DNA of 64,000 bases from [Bacteroides] pectinophilus (GCA_025146925.1 CP102260.1:1690001-1754000); one strand, 5' to 3'. Positions 16,899 to 26,291 are shown, counted from the stretch's first letter. Made by a program: numbers and translations. Notes: generated by a model from the sequence alone, not told the origin.

Positions 16899-17067
16899 AT
16901 TTTCCTCCATTCTGCAGCTTTTCCACTGCTCTTTTCTATAAGTAATACATTATCGCTCTGGAAAATATCTCACAAAGACACTTAATTTTCATAATTTTTC
17001 CAATTTTATTTCACTATTTATTAATATTATAAATCATATTTTTATATTTGAAAGGAGCCTTTCCCTA

Positions 17068-18774
17068 ATGAAACACAGATTACAAAAGCTTGCAGCGTCT
17101 CTGCGCAGGCACCTTAAGGTTATCATCCCGGTATTTCTTGTTATAGTGATAGCCGTTGTTGTCGTCTTCCGCACCCAAAAGACAACTGACACGTACACCG
17201 AAGAAACCGTTCAGGTGCGTAATGTTGCGACATACCTTACATTCTCCGGCAATGTTGAAGCCGTCAGTGATGCCACAATAAAGCCGAAGGTATCTAAGAC
17301 AGTTACAGCAGTTAATGTATCTATCGGTGACGAGGTTAAAAAAGGTGACGTAATTGCCACTCTCGATGATTCCGAAATTCAGAGAAGCATAAAGAAACAG
17401 GAAGCATCACTTTCCAATACCGAGCTTAATAATTTCTATTCAATACGTGACAGCCAGAAAAAATATGATAATTACAAGGCTGACCTTGAAAACGGCCAGA
17501 ACAGCCAGATTATGTCTGCCGCAAACAGCGTCGAGAATGCCCGCACATCTTATGAACAGGCCAAAGAAACTTATGAGCGTAATAAGATGGAGCTTGAAAA
17601 CAATATGGATTCATCCGTAATCAGTTCCAACCAGAAAGTTGCATCCGCAAAGCAGGCACTTGATGACGCCAATCAGGATTACGCTGACAATGAAGCAAAG
17701 ATAAGAGGATATGATAAAGGTGTTGCCAATGCTGAGAGCATCTATGGAGAAGACTCCTCTGAGGCTGCAAATGCACAGAAAGAGCTTGAATCAGCAGAAG
17801 AAAAAAGTGATTCTTTACAAAAAGCAATTGACAACGCACAGACTAATTATGACAATGCCGTTAATGACCTGCTTATGTCATATTACACAAGCAACGTTAA
17901 TCTCAATTCCGACTACGAAAATATGCAGCAGAAATACACCGCATACCAGCAGGCGCAGGCAAGCTACGAGATTGCCGTAAAATCAGCCGGTGAAACACTT
18001 CAGGATTATGCCGATTCACTTGAGAAGACCCAGGCTACATCCAATACGACAACTGCCACGGTTGAACTTGAGGCTCTCTATGACCAGCTTGAAGATTATA
18101 AGATTACAGCACCGATTGATGGTGTAATAACAGTTCTCAACATCAATGTAGGCGATTCAGCCTCAACAAGCGATACTGCTGCCGAGGTAACCAATTATGA
18201 TAAGATGAAAGTCCAGATAAAAATTGACGAAGACAATATATCTGCCCTTGATAACGGTACAGAAGTAACCGTATCTGTAGATGCCCTCAATAAGACATAT
18301 AAAGGTACCATTGAAAATATGTCAAAGAAGGCAACCGTAAGTAACAATGTATCATATTTTACAGCCGATGTGACTTTTGATGCAGATGATGATATACGAA
18401 GCGGTCTGTCAGCAGAGGTCAAATACCTCCTTAACGGTGTTGAAAATGTTGTCTCAGTATCAATGAGTGCTCTTAACTACAATACCGATAACACTGCCTA
18501 TGTTCTTGTAGGCGGCAACGCCTCTAATGCACAACAGCGCAATGTTACGCTCGGAATAAGCAACGGCACATATGTTGAGATAAAAGATGGTCTGGCAGAA
18601 GGTGAAACCGTCCTCGTTAAACAGAGTAAGACCTCAGAAGCCCTTATCAGCATGGGCATGGGTGGCGGACAGCGGCCGCAGGGTCAGGCTCCTGACGGCA
18701 ATGGCGGCGGTAACGGTGGCGGCCGTGGCGGTAACGGCGGCAAAGCGCCGGGTGGTGGTCCCGGAGGCAACTAA
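17068..18774 (+). CDS. MacA/HlyD-type membrane fusion protein with Gly-rich tail
   Basis: A 568-residue periplasmic-adaptor-type protein of a Gram-positive ABC export system. It has one N-terminal membrane helix (about 17-34) and a biotinyl-lipoyl half-motif near 70-105. A very long coiled coil (about 110-310) rich in Gln/Asn/Glu/Lys follows, then the second lipoyl half (YKITAPIDGVITVLNINVGD) and a beta-barrel domain. The last 40 or so residues are almost only Gly, Asn, Pro, Gln and Arg, a tail not needed by the adaptor fold. AAAGGAG lies about eight bases before the ATG. It is followed by an ATPase and a permease gene, making a three-gene MacA-MacB-like exporter; the cargo (peptide, macrolide or lipid) cannot be told from sequence. 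Confidence 0.88.
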   Translation: MKHRLQKLAASLRRHLKVIIPVFLVIVIAVVVVFRTQKTTDTYTEETVQVRNVATYLTFSGNVEAVSDATIKPKVSKTVTAVNVSIGDEVKKGDVIATLDDSEIQRSIKKQEASLSNTELNNFYSIRDSQKKYDNYKADLENGQNSQIMSAANSVENARTSYEQAKETYERNKMELENNMDSSVISSNQKVASAKQALDDANQDYADNEAKIRGYDKGVANAESIYGEDSSEAANAQKELESAEEKSDSLQKAIDNAQTNYDNAVNDLLMSYYTSNVNLNSDYENMQQKYTAYQQAQASYEIAVKSAGETLQDYADSLEKTQATSNTTTATVELEALYDQLEDYKITAPIDGVITVLNINVGDSASTSDTAAEVTNYDKMKVQIKIDEDNISALDNGTEVTVSVDALNKTYKGTIENMSKKATVSNNVSYFTADVTFDADDDIRSGLSAEVKYLLNGVENVVSVSMSALNYNTDNTAYVLVGGNASNAQQRNVTLGISNGTYVEIKDGLAEGETVLVKQSKTSEALISMGMGGGQRPQGQAPDGNGGGNGGGRGGNGGKAPGGGPGGN

Positions 18775-18811
18775 ACGCACCAGTTTAATATGCGTATAAA
18801 AATATGCAGGA

Positions 18812-19540
18812 ATGGAGACCGGATTGAATACCACATTTAACATCTCTACTAATAATGAAATTCTCACTATGAAGAATATTGTAAAAGACTATGTAATGGG
18901 TGAGGAAACCTCGCATGTACTTAAGGGAATTGACCTTTCCGTAAATGAAGGTGAATTTCTCGCGATTCTCGGTCCGTCAGGCTCAGGCAAGTCAACTCTT
19001 ATGAATATAATAGGCTGTCTTGATGTACCGACCTCAGGCGAATATATTTTGTCAGGACGAACTATCGCAGACATGGACGAAAAGACGCTCGCACACATCC
19101 GCGGCCGCGAGATTGGATTTATATTCCAGCAGTTTAATCTTCTGCCAAAACAGGATGCTCTTGAAAATGTTGAGCTTCCGATGATCTATGCCGGCGTACA
19201 TGAAAAGGAAAGACGCGAACGTGCCACAGTACTTCTTGAAAAGGTCGGACTCGGTGACAAGCTTCACCATTTTCCTAACCAGATGTCCGGCGGTCAGCAG
19301 CAGCGTGTTGCAATCGCCAGAGCAATGGCTAACTCTCCGTCGATTCTTCTGGCAGATGAACCTACCGGCGCACTTGACCAGAACACCGGACGTCAGGTTA
19401 TGGAGCTCTTCCATGACATAAACAGTGAAGGCCACACAATAATCATGATAACCCATGATGCCAAGATTGCCAGTCACGCATCAAGAATTGTCCGAATTCT
19501 TGACGGCAATCTTGAAGATGGTGACCTTACTGATGCATAA
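18812..19540 (+). CDS. ABC exporter ATPase, MacB/LolD type
   Basis: The cytoplasmic nucleotide-binding subunit for the neighbouring permease, 242 residues. Walker A is GPSGSGKST, the Q-loop is FIFQQFNLLP, the signature is MSGGQQQRVAIARA, Walker B is ILLADEPTGALD and the switch is ITHD. Start choice is uncertain: ATG 18812 has AGGA directly against it, whereas TTG at 18824 has GGAG six bases upstream and would give a protein four residues shorter. It follows the adaptor gene after 37 nt and precedes the permease by 20 nt. Confidence 0.93.
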   Translation: METGLNTTFNISTNNEILTMKNIVKDYVMGEETSHVLKGIDLSVNEGEFLAILGPSGSGKSTLMNIIGCLDVPTSGEYILSGRTIADMDEKTLAHIRGREIGFIFQQFNLLPKQDALENVELPMIYAGVHEKERRERATVLLEKVGLGDKLHHFPNQMSGGQQQRVAIARAMANSPSILLADEPTGALDQNTGRQVMELFHDINSEGHTIIMITHDAKIASHASRIVRILDGNLEDGDLTDA

Positions 19541-19560
19541 ATGCAAAGATTGGAGAATTT

Positions 19561-20769
19561 ATGGACATTTTAAAACAGAGTATCTCAATGTCAATTAAGA
19601 ATATACGGACTAATAAAATGCGTTCATTTCTTACGACGCTGGGAATAATAATCGGTGTCACTGCCGTAATTGCGCTTATTACAATCGTCCATGGCGTATA
19701 CGATTCCGTAATGGGACAATTCTCGGAACTTGGTGCCAATACAATCACTGTGTCCGTAACAGGTAATGCCATGAAAACGGGCATATCTGACAGTGACATA
19801 GAAAATATTGAAGCCTTGAAGTACGTTAATGGTACATCCCCAAGTGTAACAACTACAGCAACCGTAATGTACGAAGGTTCAAAAAACACAGTTACCGTAC
19901 AGGGCAGGAGCGATGCATATTTCAGAAATACAACAACTAATCTTGTGCTTGGACGCGAGCTTACATCTCTTGAAATGGATGGTTCTGTATATACCTGCAT
20001 TATTGACAGAGACTGTGCGCAGACATTTTTCCTTGGCACTAATCCTCTGGGACAGACGCTTAAGCTTAACGGTTACACTTATACCGTTGTAGGCCTTACT
20101 GATGACGGATCTGACGATGATAATTCCTCTTTTAATTCATTCGGTCAATCATCCAGCAATGCCGGAACGGTCATAATACCATACCGCAATGCACTGCGCA
20201 TGACATCCTCCGGCAATATAACAAGCCTTGAGGTTTATGTATCTGATACACGGTATTCAGACGCAGTAACAGCAGCAGTCGAAAACATATTAAGTGAATC
20301 ATTCAGCAATGACTCAGACAGCTATAATGTAACTAACATGGATTCACTTATACAGAGCATGGAGACAACCGAGAACATGCTGATGGCAATGCTTGGCGGT
20401 ATAGCTTCCATATCACTGCTTGTCGGCGGAATCGGAATAATGAACATGATGCTTGTGTCAGTAAGTGAACGTACTAAGGAAATAGGTCTCAGAAAGGCAC
20501 TTGGTGCCGAACCGTCACGAATACAGATGCAGTTTCTGCTTGAATCTATATTCCTTTCACTTACGGGAGGTTTTGTAGGAGTTATTCTCGGCCTGATAAT
20601 CTCTTATGTTGCTTCAACACTAATGAGTACGACATTTGAGATTCAGATGTCCGCGATTCTGCTCGGCGTAGGCTTCTCTGCTGCCATTGGCATTATCTTC
20701 GGCTGGGTTCCTGCAAGAAGAGCCAGCAGGCTGAATCCTATTGATGCGCTAAGGAATTCAGATGGCTGA
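19561..20769 (+). CDS. ABC exporter permease, MacB/FtsX type
   Basis: A 402-residue permease with the MacB topology: a first helix near the N terminus (about 25-47), a large extracytoplasmic domain (about 50-275), and three C-terminal helices. SIKNIRTNKMRSFLTTLGIIIGV at the start and LVSVSERTKEIGLRKALGA before helix three are family hallmarks. TTGGAG precedes the ATG by six bases. It is the last gene of the adaptor-ATPase-permease operon and is followed by a strong bidirectional terminator. Confidence 0.93.
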   Translation: MDILKQSISMSIKNIRTNKMRSFLTTLGIIIGVTAVIALITIVHGVYDSVMGQFSELGANTITVSVTGNAMKTGISDSDIENIEALKYVNGTSPSVTTTATVMYEGSKNTVTVQGRSDAYFRNTTTNLVLGRELTSLEMDGSVYTCIIDRDCAQTFFLGTNPLGQTLKLNGYTYTVVGLTDDGSDDDNSSFNSFGQSSSNAGTVIIPYRNALRMTSSGNITSLEVYVSDTRYSDAVTAAVENILSESFSNDSDSYNVTNMDSLIQSMETTENMLMAMLGGIASISLLVGGIGIMNMMLVSVSERTKEIGLRKALGAEPSRIQMQFLLESIFLSLTGGFVGVILGLIISYVASTLMSTTFEIQMSAILLGVGFSAAIGIIFGWVPARRASRLNPIDALRNSDG

Positions 20770-20803
20770 CAATTGACAACAGTTGAATCCTTTTATTGTG
20801 CAT

Positions 20804-20851
20804 AAAACCCCTCCTTACCGGACATTACAATGTCAGGTAAAGAGGGGTTTT
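20804..20851. terminator. Bidirectional terminator between exporter and biotin operons
   Basis: A 16-bp stem with one mismatch (20804-20819 with 20836-20851), with AAAA/TTTT on both arms, lies between the convergent permease and oxaloacetate decarboxylase-type genes. It can serve both. Confidence 0.9.
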
Positions 20852-20907
20852 GTCTGAGTAATTGTTTAATTGCTTAGCTTATCGTCATATTAAACTTACT
20901 GTTGTTA

Positions 20908-22329
20908 TTATACCGGATATGCCTTGTTCTGTGTATCAGCAGCTGCAGCATCAACCTTTGTCTGCTGTGCTTCACGATACTTAAAGAACTCTGTAGCAAC
21001 CTGTGGGAAGAGTGCGTATGAAAGTACATCTTCTTCCTGCTGTGCGTACTGCTTAACGATTGGATCGTTCTTGAACTTCTCAAGCTGTGGCTCGATAAGA
21101 TCTGCAGGACGACATGTAATTGGCTCTTTGTCACCGATCGCCTTCTTCTGAACTTCAGGATTAAACGGCTTAACTGTCTTACCGAATTCACCGGCAAGAA
21201 CCTTCTTAGACTCCTTAGTAATCATCTTGTAACGCTCACCCTGGAGTACGTTGAGGACAGCCTGTGTACCAACAATCTGTGATGAAGGTGTAACAAGCGG
21301 CGGTTCGCCATAATCTTTACGAACTCTTGGGATCTCCTCAAGAACTGCCTCGTACTTATCTTCTGCATGTGCATCCTTGAGCTGTGATACAAGGTTAGAA
21401 AGCATTCCGCCAGGTACCTGATAAAGAAGAGTCTTAATATTAACTCCAAGTACCTTTGGATTCATAAGGCCGCTTGCAAGAGCTTCCTCACGCATTGGTC
21501 TGAAGTAATCTGCAATCTCTGCAAGAAGCTTCTGGTCAAGGCCTGTATCATAAGGAGTTCCTTTGAATGTCTCTACCATAACTTCTGTTGCAGGCTGGCT
21601 TGTTCCCATTGAGAATGGTGACATTGCGGTATCAATGATATCAGCACCTGCTTCCACAGCCTTAAGATATGTCATTGAAGCTACACCTGATGTGTAATGC
21701 GTATGCATATCAATAGGAATATCTGCACCTTCCTTAAGGGCCTGCACAAGCTCTGTAGCCTGATATGGAAGAAGAAGACCTGCCATATCCTTGATACAAA
21801 GTGAATCAGCTCCCATGTCCTCTACTCTCTTGGCCATATCTTTCCAGTAATCAAGTGTATATGCATCACCGATTGTATATGAAAGAGCTATCTGTGCATG
21901 ACCCTTCTCCTTCTTGGCTGCCTTAACAGCAGTCTCAAGGTTACGGATATCATTGAAGCAGTCGAATATACGGATAATATCAATACCATTGGCGATTGAC
22001 TTCTGTACGAAATACTCAACTACATCATCTGCATAATGATTATATCCAAGAATATTCTGACCTCTGAAAAGCATCTGAAGCTTTGTATTCTTGAAGCCGT
22101 CTCTTAACTTACGAAGTCTCATCCAAGGATCTTCCTTAAGGAAACGAAGGCATGCGTCAAATGTTGCACCACCCCAGCACTCAACTGCGTGGTAGCCTAC
22201 CTTATCCATCTTATCTATGATAGGTAACATCTGTTCTGTCGTCATTCTTGTCGCAATAAGTGACTGATGTGCATCACGAAGAACAGTCTCTGTAATCTTT
22301 AATGGTTTCTTTGCTATCTGCTCTGCCAT
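20908..22329 (-). CDS. oadA: Carboxyltransferase of oxaloacetate decarboxylase/pyruvate carboxylase type (5S-like)
   Basis: This 473-residue TIM-barrel carboxyltransferase moves CO2 between oxaloacetate/pyruvate and carboxybiotin. The start VLRDAHQSLIATRM, the metal ligands in IDMHTHYTSG and the catalytic lysine region LCIKDMAGLL are all present. The protein stops after the barrel and the conserved post-barrel domain: no biotinyl domain is attached, since the carrier is a separate gene. This matches the 5S subunit of transcarboxylase or the alpha subunit of Na+-pumping oxaloacetate decarboxylase without its carrier. GGAGG lies close to the ATG. It is the last gene of the five-gene operon and ends at a strong terminator. 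The gene symbol is by homology only. Confidence 0.88.
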   Translation of the reverse strand: MAEQIAKKPLKITETVLRDAHQSLIATRMTTEQMLPIIDKMDKVGYHAVECWGGATFDACLRFLKEDPWMRLRKLRDGFKNTKLQMLFRGQNILGYNHYADDVVEYFVQKSIANGIDIIRIFDCFNDIRNLETAVKAAKKEKGHAQIALSYTIGDAYTLDYWKDMAKRVEDMGADSLCIKDMAGLLLPYQATELVQALKEGADIPIDMHTHYTSGVASMTYLKAVEAGADIIDTAMSPFSMGTSQPATEVMVETFKGTPYDTGLDQKLLAEIADYFRPMREEALASGLMNPKVLGVNIKTLLYQVPGGMLSNLVSQLKDAHAEDKYEAVLEEIPRVRKDYGEPPLVTPSSQIVGTQAVLNVLQGERYKMITKESKKVLAGEFGKTVKPFNPEVQKKAIGDKEPITCRPADLIEPQLEKFKNDPIVKQYAQQEEDVLSYALFPQVATEFFKYREAQQTKVDAAAADTQNKAYPV

Positions 22330-22373
22330 TATTACTTACCTCCTGATTATTATCTGATTAAATACTGTAATAT

Positions 22374-23525
22374 TTAGAATACACCAAACATTGCCATGAA
22401 TGTACCGGCTGCAACCGCAGTACCGATAACACCTGCAACATTAGGTCCCATAGCATGCATAAGGAGGAAGTTGGATGGATCTGATTCCTGTCCTACCTTC
22501 TGTGATACACGCGCCGCCATAGGAACGGCAGATACACCTGCTGAACCGATAAGCGGATTAATCTTACCATGAGTTATCTTGCATAACAGCTTGCCAAGAA
22601 GAACACCTCCGGCAGTACCGAATGCAAATGCTATAAGTCCGAGTGCAACAATCTTAAGTGTCGTAACCTTAAGGAATGCCTCTGCGCTTGTTGACGCACC
22701 TACCGATGTACCGAGAAGAATAACTACAATGTACATAAGCGCATTCTGTGCTGTCTCTGAAAGCTGCTTAACAACGCCTGATTCCCTGAAGAGGTTACCA
22801 AGCATAAGCATACCAACAAGTGGTGCCGTTGTAGGAAGAATAAGACATACAACAACCGTTACGATTACCGGGAACAGAATCTTCTCAAGCTTTGATACCG
22901 GACGAAGCTGCTCCATCTTAATCTTTCTTTCCTTCTCAGTTGTAAGAAGTCTCATAATAGGCGGCTGAATAATAGGTACGAGTGACATATAAGAATATGC
23001 CGCAACAGCTATAGGTCCCATATACTCTGTCTGTCCAAGCTTACCTGCAAGGAAGATTGAAGTAGGGCCGTCAGCGCCACCGATTATTGAAATTGCTGCA
23101 GCAGCCTTGTCATTGAATCCAAAGAGGATTGCAAGAAGATAAGCTGCAAAGATACCAAGCTGAGCTGCTGCACCCATAAGGAAACTTACAGGATTGGCAA
23201 TCAGTGGTCCGAAATCTGTCATGGCACCTACACCAAGGAAGATAAGTGAAGGAAGAATACTCCACTCATCAAGCAGATAGAAGTAATGCAGAAGTCCGCC
23301 TACTCCATTGCTTGTAGCTTCCGGTGATACCATTATATCCGGATAAATATTTACCAGAAGCATACCAAAAGAAATAGGAACTAAAAGTAACGGTTCATAT
23401 CCCTTCTTGATAGCCAGATACAGGAATACAAATGCTACCAGAATCATTACATAGTTTCCCCATGTAAGATTGAAAAATGCTGTCTGGTGCAAAAGATTAT
23501 CCAGTGTAGTTACAATGTAATCCAT
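22374..23525 (-). CDS. oadB: Na+-translocating decarboxylase beta subunit
   Basis: An integral membrane protein of 383 residues with about ten helices, homologous to OadB/MmdB/GcdB. It decarboxylates carboxybiotin and uses the energy to export Na+. Key family stretches are visible: [16 protein letters not shown] in the middle with its conserved Asp, [13 protein letters not shown], and near the C terminus [18 protein letters not shown]. It is somewhat shorter than the roughly 430-residue subunits of other groups. It lies 44 nt upstream of the oadA-like gene and 27 nt downstream of the carrier gene. Confidence 0.93.
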   Translation of the reverse strand: MDYIVTTLDNLLHQTAFFNLTWGNYVMILVAFVFLYLAIKKGYEPLLLVPISFGMLLVNIYPDIMVSPEATSNGVGGLLHYFYLLDEWSILPSLIFLGVGAMTDFGPLIANPVSFLMGAAAQLGIFAAYLLAILFGFNDKAAAAISIIGGADGPTSIFLAGKLGQTEYMGPIAVAAYSYMSLVPIIQPPIMRLLTTEKERKIKMEQLRPVSKLEKILFPVIVTVVVCLILPTTAPLVGMLMLGNLFRESGVVKQLSETAQNALMYIVVILLGTSVGASTSAEAFLKVTTLKIVALGLIAFAFGTAGGVLLGKLLCKITHGKINPLIGSAGVSAVPMAARVSQKVGQESDPSNFLLMHAMGPNVAGVIGTAVAAGTFMAMFGVF

Positions 23526-23552
23526 GTCTATACCAACACCTTTCTATATCAG

Positions 23553-23909
23553 TTAGTTAAGGGATACTAATACATCTCCTGATTCTACTGTTGCACCTGC
23601 GCTTGTATCAACACTTGCAACTGTTCCATCCTGAGGAGCCTGAATCTCGTTCTCCATCTTCATAGCCTCAAGAACTACGAGTACATCACCCTTCTTAACA
23701 GCCTGACCTGCTGTTACATTAACCTTAAGAATCTTACCAGGCATTGGAGCTGCTACCTTAACTGCGCCTGCGCCTGCTGACTTAGGAGCTGCCTTTGGTG
23801 CTGCTGCCTTAGGGGCTGCCTTTGGTGCTGCAGCTGCGGCTGAACCCGTTCCCTCTTCTACTGTAACCTCATATACGTTACCATTGACTGTAATTGTATA
23901 GTTTTTCAT
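23553..23909 (-). CDS. Biotin carboxyl carrier protein of the decarboxylase
   Basis: A 118-residue carrier (1.3S/gamma type). A short N-terminal strand region (1-20) leads into an Ala/Pro/Lys-rich flexible linker (about 22-48) and then the biotinyl domain. Lys84 in the motif EAMKMENEI is the expected biotin attachment site. The carrier shuttles CO2 from the acyl-CoA carboxyltransferase to the membrane beta subunit, and possibly to the pyruvate carboxyltransferase. AAAGGA precedes the ATG. It sits between the gamma- and beta-subunit genes. Confidence 0.94.
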   Translation of the reverse strand: MKNYTITVNGNVYEVTVEEGTGSAAAAAPKAAPKAAAPKAAPKSAGAGAVKVAAPMPGKILKVNVTAGQAVKKGDVLVVLEAMKMENEIQAPQDGTVASVDTSAGATVESGDVLVSLN

Positions 23910-23969
23910 AATTATATCCTTTCTTCCGCCGTGATACGGCAGCTAAAAATTCTACTAATAATGGGCAGT

Positions 23970-24731
23970 TTAGAAACGTACCCTGCGGATAGAACGAACT
24001 GTGAATCCGTCCGCCGGAGCATCCTCAGATGCTGCAATAGCTGCAGTAATAACCGCAACGAGTTCAAGGTCATCAGCTGCTGACTCTTCACTCTCAACTA
24101 TCTTTGATACAGCATTATCAATACCTTCTGACGCTGTATCTTCTTTCTTATTCTTCCTGCCTGCAGTAAGCTTGTTAACGTGCTTGAACTGTGCAATAAG
24201 AATACTCATGAACGCAAGCATAAGGAATACTACACTTATACCGATAACTGTATTAATTCCGGCCTGCTTCATTGTTGCACCAAGGGAAGCCTTGGCTGCC
24301 GTGCTGGCAAATGTAACACTGACATCTGTTACTCTGAGATCCTCGAGAAGATACTGCATCTCAAATGTAAGCGTCATGTTACCTTTCTCATATGTAAGTG
24401 GCACCTTAGCTGTATAGACATCACCGCTTCTTGCAACATCTACGTCTCCCATTGAAAGGAGTGTCCCAAGACCATCATTCTTGGCATATGCATATATGCC
24501 CTCTGCAAGTTCTTTGGCAGCACCTACTGAATTATCTTCCATATACTTGAGTTCATCCTCAGATGCTCCACCATATGTCTGCGCATAATTCTGTGCATAG
24601 TATGTAACATATGCAGTGAGATCCTGATCCTCAACAGATGTTGTAGAAGTCTCGGCAGCGAATGCGTATGTTGTAAAGCATAACATCATGATGCATAATA
24701 CAGCCATGAATCTACGAAACTTTTTCACCAT
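23970..24731 (-). CDS. OadG-like gamma subunit with an extra extracytoplasmic domain
   Basis: Gamma subunits of Na+ decarboxylases are normally small single-helix proteins of 80-120 residues. This one is 253 residues: a signal peptide (about 1-26), an extracytoplasmic alpha/beta domain (27-140), one helix (about 155-178, INTVIGISVVFLMLAFMSIL), and a cytoplasmic acidic tail. The tail ends in LVAVITAAIAAS then GFTVRSIRR, a C-terminal signature of clostridial OadG proteins. The longer reading frame reaching 24905 overlaps the preceding gene; ATG at 24731, with GGAG six bases upstream, is the real start. The gene begins 16 nt after the acyl-CoA carboxyltransferase gene. The extra domain may stabilise the pump or sense substrate; its function is unknown. 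Confidence 0.85.
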   Translation of the reverse strand: MVKKFRRFMAVLCIMMLCFTTYAFAAETSTTSVEDQDLTAYVTYYAQNYAQTYGGASEDELKYMEDNSVGAAKELAEGIYAYAKNDGLGTLLSMGDVDVARSGDVYTAKVPLTYEKGNMTLTFEMQYLLEDLRVTDVSVTFASTAAKASLGATMKQAGINTVIGISVVFLMLAFMSILIAQFKHVNKLTAGRKNKKEDTASEGIDNAVSKIVESEESAADDLELVAVITAAIAASEDAPADGFTVRSIRRVRF

Positions 24732-24747
24732 TCTAATCTCCATTCTT

Positions 24748-26205
24748 CTATTTTGAACTATGCTTTTTGTAAGGAACTGTCTCATCCTTAGATGCAAGCA
24801 TCTCAAATGCTGAAATAAGATACTTTCTTGTATCTGCCGGCTCGATAACCGCATCAACATATCCTCTTGCAGCTGCTGACTGTACAGATGTCTGTAACTT
24901 ATCATACTCTGCTGCCTTCTCAGCTATTAATGCATTAGGATCTGCTGCCTTAGAAATCTCGTCAGCATACATAATCTTTGCAGCAAGCTTTGAATCCATC
25001 ATTCCGATAGAAGCCTGTGGCCATGCAAACTCGATATCTGCGCCTGTAGCTTTGCTGTTCATTGCAACATATGCGCTTCCCATTGCATCACCTACTACTA
25101 CGTTAACTCTAGGAACAGTTGCACCTGCAAATGCCTTAGTAAGTGCTGCAACATTAGATGCAATGCTCTTCTCTGAACATACTGTAGCTGAAAATCCCTT
25201 AACATTAGTAAGTGTAAGTACCGGAATGTCAAATGCATCACAGTAAGTAACAAATGAAGCTGCTTTCTTTGCTGCCCTTGATGTAAGAACCGCATCAAAC
25301 TTCTCTGCAGCCTTGCCATTCTCATCAAATACTGCTGTCCTGTTAGCAACAGCACCGATTGTCATGCCGTCAAGCTTGATAAATCCTGTAACAACAGACT
25401 TTGCATAGTTCTTCTTAACTTCAATAAACATGCCGTCATCTGCAATATCTGCAAGTGCAAGCGCTGCATCAGGCATCTCTGACTCTATGTCAGCACATAC
25501 ACGGTTAAGGTTATCTGTCACATCAGCAACCGCTCCGTCATCTACGTTATTAACAGGGAGGAATGCTACAAGTGTACGAATCTGCTCTGCAATCTCATCA
25601 GCAGTTCCGACAAAATCAGCAACTCCTGATTCCTCACTCTGGAACTTTGCGGATGCAGTATCAAGCTTTGCTGTGTAATTGCCGTCAAGTGCATTCGGGC
25701 TGTTTACAAAAAGCTTTGCATTCTCCTTCTCCATAAATGTAAAGTCTGACATTGCTGCCATGACAGCCATACCGCCGCCGCAGTTGCCGTATACTGCCGT
25801 GATCTGAGGGATCACACCTGATGCAAGGCTCTGCTTGCGGTAGATTGACCCGAAAGCATTAAGTGCATCTGTAGACTCCTGCAATCTTAAGCCGGCACAG
25901 TCAACGAGTGCAATTACAGGAACACCTGTCTTGATTGCCTTATCATAAATATTGACAATCTTCTTTGCATGCATCTCACCAACTGAACCATTCATGACTG
26001 AAGCATCCTGACTGTATATGTATACAGGAATACCCTCAACAGATCCATATCCGGTAATAACACCGTCTGAAGGAACTGCATTGTCAGACATGTTAAAATC
26101 TGTACTTCTGGCTGTTACCATTGCACCGATTTCAACAAAGCTGTTCTCATCAAGGATAGCGTCTATTCTATCTCTTGCTGAACCTTGTGTTTGGTTGCTC
26201 ATCAT
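24748..26205 (-). CDS. Acyl-CoA carboxyltransferase (methylmalonyl-CoA decarboxylase alpha/12S-like)
   Basis: A crotonase-fold carboxyltransferase of about 485 residues containing both the N- and C-terminal halves, as in MmdA, PccB or the 12S subunit of transcarboxylase. It transfers CO2 between an acyl-CoA and carboxybiotin. Oxyanion-type glycine-rich segments are present in VYGNCGGGMAVMAAM and in VVGDAMGSAYVAM near the C terminus, and the CAGLRLQES stretch fits the acyl-CoA site. The substrate could be methylmalonyl-, malonyl- or glutaconyl-CoA and cannot be decided by reading. ATG at 26205 has GGAGGT five bases upstream (a second ATG follows at once). It is the first gene of the operon, and a strong promoter precedes it. 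Confidence 0.87.
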   Translation of the reverse strand: MMSNQTQGSARDRIDAILDENSFVEIGAMVTARSTDFNMSDNAVPSDGVITGYGSVEGIPVYIYSQDASVMNGSVGEMHAKKIVNIYDKAIKTGVPVIALVDCAGLRLQESTDALNAFGSIYRKQSLASGVIPQITAVYGNCGGGMAVMAAMSDFTFMEKENAKLFVNSPNALDGNYTAKLDTASAKFQSEESGVADFVGTADEIAEQIRTLVAFLPVNNVDDGAVADVTDNLNRVCADIESEMPDAALALADIADDGMFIEVKKNYAKSVVTGFIKLDGMTIGAVANRTAVFDENGKAAEKFDAVLTSRAAKKAASFVTYCDAFDIPVLTLTNVKGFSATVCSEKSIASNVAALTKAFAGATVPRVNVVVGDAMGSAYVAMNSKATGADIEFAWPQASIGMMDSKLAAKIMYADEISKAADPNALIAEKAAEYDKLQTSVQSAAARGYVDAVIEPADTRKYLISAFEMLASKDETVPYKKHSSK

Positions 26206-26224
26206 AATGACCTCCATATAATTA

Positions 26225-26254
26225 TTAAGTGCCGATATTATATATCTGAAGCAC
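26225..26254 (-). promoter_or_regulatory. Leader hairpin of the biotin operon
   Basis: In the minus-strand leader an AAGTGC/GCACTT stem encloses an inner GATAT/ATATC stem, ending shortly before the GGAGGT ribosome site. It could affect translation or mRNA stability; no known riboswitch is recognised. Confidence 0.35.
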
Positions 26255-26291
26255 TTTATTGCAATAATGTGACTTAGCGTCTCACTGTCTA

